From Aquimarina rhabdastrellae (lineage in GTDB: Bacteria > Bacteroidota > Bacteroidia > Flavobacteriales > Flavobacteriaceae), in NCBI GenBank assembly GCA_947387485.1, contig CANDNT010000011.1, positions 1 through 64,000 on the forward strand: a stretch of DNA of 64,000 nucleotides, read 5' to 3'. This document shows positions 60,293-64,000 of this stretch, piece after piece; within the stretch, counting starts at the first letter, position 1; the number at the start of each line of letters is the position of its first letter. A program made the translations under genes and the position numbers. The notes beneath the pieces are model-generated. The model was not told where the DNA came from. It was given only the letters and a program-made list of their open reading frames with translations, and did not search any database.

Positions 60293-60829
60293 TCAAGTCT
60301 TGTGTTCATTGCTAAGAATGCATTGTACTATCTCTTTTGCTCTAGCTAACTTAATTCCATTTTCTTGATCAAAAGTTAGTTGATGTCCTTCTTCTCCTAT
60401 TTCTATTTTAACAATCGAACCTACATGTTGTTCTATTGCTCTAGATTTAATATTAATTGTATTCTCATATGTTGGAATCTGGTTTTGTAACCAACCAAAA
60501 TATGGTTCATTCTCAATTCTTTTAGGATCATTCCAGTCCTCCTTTCTTTTTTCAAAGTTTTCTCGACTTATTGATGTCCAAATATCAAAACATAAATTCT
60601 CAGAATGATCTATTATAGGAATAGTTAATCTACCTCTATGAAAAAAATGTTTTTCATCTATAACACAGAGGCTTTTTTCAAGAATTATTCTTTCATCTCT
60701 TTCTTCAGGAGGAATTGAAAAATAATAATCAGGAAGAGTTGATCCAAAACACAATGGTATCTGATCATATTCAGTTCCACAACATTTACATTTAAACTTT
60801 TTCTTATTAAAAAAATTATTTAGTTTCAT
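60293..60829 (-). CDS. DUF2199 domain protein
   Basis: A 178-residue protein with the DUF2199 pattern: a Cys pair FKCKCCGTEYDQIPLCFG, FSIPPEERDERIIL, SLCVIDEKHFFHRGRL, FDIWTSISRENFEK, EPYFGWLQNQIPTYENT. Function of the family unknown. ATG 60829 is preferred to TTG 60844 because it makes an ATGA overlap with the stop of the upstream gene, i.e. translational coupling. Confidence 0.75.
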   Translation of the reverse strand: MKLNNFFNKKKFKCKCCGTEYDQIPLCFGSTLPDYYFSIPPEERDERIILEKSLCVIDEKHFFHRGRLTIPIIDHSENLCFDIWTSISRENFEKRKEDWNDPKRIENEPYFGWLQNQIPTYENTINIKSRAIEQHVGSIVKIEIGEEGHQLTFDQENGIKLARAKEIVQCILSNEHKT

Positions 60830-61077
60830 TTTATTTTCTTCCAATCAGGCTTGCCTTCATTTTTGTATTTTTCAAATGCTTCATTCCAATATTCTATCAT
60901 ACTATTGTCTGCAGGAACTTTAACTTTACTTCCATTCCAATCCATTGGTTCAATAAAACTTAACAAATCACTTATTTCTATTGTATTATTTGAAAGTTCA
61001 TAATGCTTTTGTAAAAAATTCTTCATTACCCAAAAAGCATCTTCTACAGTTAAATTCTCTTTTTTAAACTCAATCAT
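60826..61077 (-). CDS. small hypothetical protein, coupled to DUF2199 gene
   Basis: An 83-residue acidic protein, MIEFKKENLTVEDAFWVMKNFLQKHYELSNN..., ending MIEYWNEAFEKYKNEGKPDWKKIK. Stop overlaps the downstream ATG (ATGA). Resembles small immunity-type proteins in size and charge only. Family not recognised. Confidence 0.55.
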   Translation of the reverse strand: MIEFKKENLTVEDAFWVMKNFLQKHYELSNNTIEISDLLSFIEPMDWNGSKVKVPADNSMIEYWNEAFEKYKNEGKPDWKKIK

Positions 61078-61090
61078 TATATCTCTCTTA

Positions 61091-61615
61091 TTATATTTTA
61101 TCTATTATCCTCAAAAACGCAAATATTTCATTTTTATGAATTTCACCACAATCAGTTGCAATCTCTTGTACTTTATTTAAAAAGTCTTGGGTAAAAAATA
61201 GATCAATGAGGTATTCTTTTTTACTGGTCATGAATACCCCTTTTAATTCTTCTTTATAAAATAGAGCATTGGTGACCTTGTCTCTTCCTGAAGTTACAAA
61301 TCCAAAAGTAATTTTCTTAAGCGCTTCAAATGCTATTGCTATGGGTTCTGTTTTGATTATTTGGACTAACAATTCTAATTTTATTGCTATATAATCATCA
61401 TCATTAAGATTGATTTGCCCTACGATAAGTGACTTTATATTAGTTGATTTATCCTTATAGTGCTGTTGTATTAGTTTCCAATCGTTTTTGGTAAACTTTT
61501 GAACTATTTTTTTGTCTATATCTTGAGCTGCCCATTCTGCCCAATGCATATCATCTGTTCCTTGATCTTCGTATTTTTCTAATGCAGTAAAAAATTGTTT
61601 AATGATTGAATTCAT
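61091..61615 (-). CDS. hypothetical protein, immunity-like
   Basis: A 174-residue, helical acidic protein with MHWAEWAAQDIDKKIVQKFTKNDW, ITFGFVTSGRDKVTNALFY and SKKEYLIDLFFTQDFLNKVQ. HEAT-like helices are possible. I do not recognise the family. Lies 13 bp before the small coupled gene on the same strand. Confidence 0.55.
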   Translation of the reverse strand: MNSIIKQFFTALEKYEDQGTDDMHWAEWAAQDIDKKIVQKFTKNDWKLIQQHYKDKSTNIKSLIVGQINLNDDDYIAIKLELLVQIIKTEPIAIAFEALKKITFGFVTSGRDKVTNALFYKEELKGVFMTSKKEYLIDLFFTQDFLNKVQEIATDCGEIHKNEIFAFLRIIDKI

Positions 61616-61635
61616 GTTTTTGATGATGATTGTGT

Positions 61636-62196
61636 TTATTTCACTAATATATCTAATTTAAAAATTACTATATCATCAAAAAGTATTTCAAGTTTAAAAT
61701 CCTTTGTATATCTCATAAACCAACTACTTTGATTAAGGTCTTCACAAATCGCTTTTATATACTTTCCGATAACCATCATTAATACTACTTTTATTTCATT
61801 ATGATAAATATCAAAATTCGAAAAAATTCCCTGCATATTCCATTCTGTATTTTCATCCTTAGTTACATCAGGTTTATATTTCATATTAATACTATTTCTA
61901 TTTTTAGAATCATATATAACATCTATTAAAGCTTCATTAATATTAGTTTTGACATTAATTCTTGCTTTTTCGATGATTTCAGGCTCTTTTAAGAAAATAA
62001 CCCCTCCAGCAAATGTATTTTGAATCAAATATCTTCCTTTAATTTTAAAGGACTCAAAATCATTTTTAATTAACAACTTATGATCTTCTTTTATTTCTTT
62101 CAAAATCAATTTTAATATCTCATCTAACGCTAAAAAAAGTGTTTCTTTATCTCGAGTTAAATCGATCTCTTTTATTTCATCAATTAATTTTTTCAT
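61636..62196 (-). CDS. hypothetical protein, orphan
   Basis: About 186 residues (ATG 62196; a TTG at 62232 would add 12). A helical start, MKKLIDEIKEIDLTRDKETLFLALDEILKLILKEIKE, then a beta domain with NTFAGGVIFLKEPEIIEKARINVK, AICEDLNQSSWFMRYTKDFKLEILFDDI. Family not recognised. First gene of the co-directional run that ends with DUF4304. Confidence 0.5.
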   Translation of the reverse strand: MKKLIDEIKEIDLTRDKETLFLALDEILKLILKEIKEDHKLLIKNDFESFKIKGRYLIQNTFAGGVIFLKEPEIIEKARINVKTNINEALIDVIYDSKNRNSINMKYKPDVTKDENTEWNMQGIFSNFDIYHNEIKVVLMMVIGKYIKAICEDLNQSSWFMRYTKDFKLEILFDDIVIFKLDILVK

Positions 62197-62302
62197 AAAC
62201 ACATAAACTTCTCTATCTAATTTATAATCCAATGCATATAAAACTAATCAAACAACGCTTAACTATATTTTTATTAACATATTAATCCCTTATAAACGCT
62301 CT

Positions 62303-63028
62303 TTATTCATTCAACATATTCATCATTTTTCCCACCTTAATCCATTCATGTTTTATATTTTTCATCAAAAGCGCATTATCAAACTTTACTGACCCTTTGG
62401 GGAAAATATTTTCATTTTCAAAAAAACTCGATCGAACTGCTTTTACTTTTAATAATGATACATCCCAATTATAAGTTTTCAATTCTAAGCCTTCAAATCC
62501 ATTTTTATCAGGAGAAAATCCTATTGAGCCATTTTCAAAAAACTCAGAAACACAATCTAAATTTTCAAATACACTTTCATTATTCCATTCATTAGTTTTA
62601 ATTGCTTCTATAGCTAGAGAGGTATTATCATCACTTATAAACGAAACATTATATACCCCATTAGATTCCTTAACCGAAAAATTTGCTAAATGATGAATAC
62701 CTGGAAAAACACTGCCACCAGCCAATGAGTTTAATTTTGACGACGTATCTCTCCTTGGAATATATACACCTTCTCTTAAAACTCCATTTTCTAACCATTC
62801 TACAGCTATCCTATGTGCCCCATTTTCTGATGATATTCCTATTTGTTTTGGCAAACCTTTAGGTCTAATTTCTTTTAACCTAATCAAACAAATTCCTGCT
62901 ACTCCTTTTCCTTTAACTATTTTAGGCTTAAATGGCTTAGGCAAGTAATTTTCTAGAACTTCTTTTTCTATTTGATAATTGATTAAAATCCTTCGATCTA
63001 TTATTCCCTTAATCTTAGGTATTTTCAT
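62303..63028 (-). CDS. DUF2071 (YqjF-like) protein
   Basis: A 241-residue DUF2071 protein: INYQIEKEVLENYLPKPFKPKIV, GICLIRLKEIRPKGLPK, HRIAVEWLENGVLREGVYIPRRDTSS, LAGGSVFPGIHHLANFSV. Same superfamily as the 7421-8179 protein but a different subgroup. Acetoacetate-decarboxylase-like fold is expected; no activity is established for the family. Alone. Confidence 0.75.
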   Translation of the reverse strand: MKIPKIKGIIDRRILINYQIEKEVLENYLPKPFKPKIVKGKGVAGICLIRLKEIRPKGLPKQIGISSENGAHRIAVEWLENGVLREGVYIPRRDTSSKLNSLAGGSVFPGIHHLANFSVKESNGVYNVSFISDDNTSLAIEAIKTNEWNNESVFENLDCVSEFFENGSIGFSPDKNGFEGLELKTYNWDVSLLKVKAVRSSFFENENIFPKGSVKFDNALLMKNIKHEWIKVGKMMNMLNE

Positions 63029-63089
63029 TTTACGTATAGTATTACTAGTATCATAAAATTACTCAAATCTTTAATACCATCTCTTATCC

Positions 63090-64000
63090 CTACTTATTTT
63101 CTTTCTTTTCGATTAGCAATTCTGGATAATTTGCTAGCGTATTCATTAGATTTTTATCTGCGTTATTTAAATACTGATTAAAAAACGTCGTAATAAGTTT
63201 TGACGTAATTTCTATAGCTTTTTTAGGATTGATCGTTCCTGCTTCATTTAGCATAGACGAATTAATCATCAACGGAATATCCATAAAATTGGAATGTCCT
63301 GTTCCTTTTATTTTTACGATATACATATCATCAAGACTTCCTTTTTTGTATGCATAGGCATTAAAATCAGGATGCTCTTTAGGCCAGTCTGAAGAAACAT
63401 ATAAAAATGGTTTTGTAAACGGCAAATCCAATTTCTTTCCCCATTGTGTTCCGTCTAGATTAATCCCAGCACTGATTTTGGGATTATCCTCTAAAGCCAG
63501 ACCTGCAGCAGCTCCTCCCTGTGAATGCCCCAACACTCCGATTTTTGTAATATCTATATGATTTGATAAAAATGTAGTCGCATTCCAATGTTCGATTTGA
63601 TTTAGTACCATTTGGATATCATTTGCCCAACGTTCTGTGATAGTTGCTGCTATATAATTTTTTAAAGCATATGATACCGTAGCTTCTTTTTCTTTTTCGG
63701 TTATGGCATTCTTGTATTGCTGCATCGAAGTCCAAATCAATTGCGACATCTCCTTATTATTATGCTTTGCATTATATTCCCAATCATATAATTTAATCGC
63801 TCCTGAGGGAAATAATGAACCAACGCTCTCATATGTATGATTGATATTAAGTACGACAAATCCATGACTTACCACCTCTTCTATTAACGCATAATATCCC
63901 GTAGCATTAGCTTGATATCCATGAGAAAAGATCAGTATCGGAAACTTTCTGTTGGCTATAGCAGGTTTCACATAAGTATGAGTATCGACCTGATCTAAAT
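63090..64000 (-). CDS. alpha/beta hydrolase, 5' end beyond window
   Basis: Partial. FPILIFSHGYQANATGYYALIEEVVSHGFVVLNINH and the nucleophile elbow VLGHSQGGAA (Ser in GHSQGG) mark a dienelactone/PAF-acetylhydrolase-type alpha/beta hydrolase; the acid Asp is likely in FLYVSSDWPKEHPD and the His in GTGHSNFMDIP. The frame stays open past the GTG at 63971 (LDQVDTHTYVK precedes it), so the true start and signal peptide lie upstream of the window edge. Confidence 0.8.
   Translation of the reverse strand, partial: LDQVDTHTYVKPAIANRKFPILIFSHGYQANATGYYALIEEVVSHGFVVLNINHTYESVGSLFPSGAIKLYDWEYNAKHNNKEMSQLIWTSMQQYKNAITEKEKEATVSYALKNYIAATITERWANDIQMVLNQIEHWNATTFLSNHIDITKIGVLGHSQGGAAAGLALEDNPKISAGINLDGTQWGKKLDLPFTKPFLYVSSDWPKEHPDFNAYAYKKGSLDDMYIVKIKGTGHSNFMDIPLMINSSMLNEAGTINPKKAIEITSKLITTFFNQYLNNADKNLMNTLANYPELLIEKKENK

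Noticed and set aside
1-64000. tRNA, rRNA or phage structural genes
   Set aside because: No cloverleaf ends, rRNA signature, capsid or terminase motifs were seen by eye on either strand; a tRNA scan would settle small ones.

Overview
The window is AT-rich DNA from a member of the Bacteroidota, most likely a marine Flavobacteriaceae. The signs are many short lipoproteins with Bacteroidota-style lipoboxes, a type IX secretion (T9SS) C-terminal sorting domain, SusC/TonB-type and PorT-type beta-barrels, LuxR-like regulators with 7TM-DISM sensors, and promoter boxes of the TAnnTTTG type. Genus cannot be fixed from sequence alone. No rRNA, tRNA or CRISPR was seen.

Layout. (a) 1-12 kb is an accessory, repeat-rich stretch of unrelated small plus-strand genes (lipoproteins, a DUF6624-like protein, CPBP protease, DUF6896-like protein, DUF2071 protein, SDR). 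They are separated by long non-coding DNA with several repeat families and attC-like boundary motifs, plus gene debris: an RDD fragment, a group II intron 3' end and an IS1182-type transposase remnant. It reads like a gene-cassette array. (b) 12-19 kb is a sensory block: a BLUF photoreceptor, an HTH regulator with an overlapping STAS-like gene, a 7TM-DISM/LuxR-like sensor, and a 994-aa trimeric-adhesin-like T9SS cargo. Two of these promoters share GGGnGAC direct repeats at helical spacing. (c) 19-23.6 kb holds a PP2C-phosphatase operon, a pepsin-like protein lacking both catalytic Asp residues, a methyltransferase and a lipoprotein. (d) 23.6-32.2 kb is a minus-strand cluster joining a polyprenyl diphosphate synthase and a geranylgeranyl-reductase-family flavoprotein to four proteins of unknown role, two of which share a C-terminal beta domain. 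(e) 32.4-39.2 kb has an ABC exporter, a TonB-dependent receptor with a PepSY-TM protein, and a LytS/LytR two-component pair.

(f) 39.2-51.6 kb has a defence flavour: McrB/McrC, a DUF2293 protein, duplicated porins, a YchJ protein, an endonuclease V interrupted by a stop codon, and a tightly coupled three-gene operon at 48,400-50,497. That operon encodes a small protein with a Gly/Ser-rich N-terminus, a PfkB-kinase/nucleoside-deoxyribosyltransferase fusion and a QueC-like ATPase. It is my best candidate for an undescribed system: a deazaguanine- or nucleobase-handling, possibly protein-conjugating pathway. A structured 164-nt element follows this operon and is repeated after the next gene. (g) 51.7-64 kb carries small lipoproteins, a divergent metallophosphoesterase, an AraC regulator with a MipA/START-like/SDR-remnant group, and a minus-strand run of DUF4304, DUF2199 and orphan genes resembling an immunity-gene island. 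It ends with a second DUF2071 protein and an alpha/beta hydrolase cut by the window edge.
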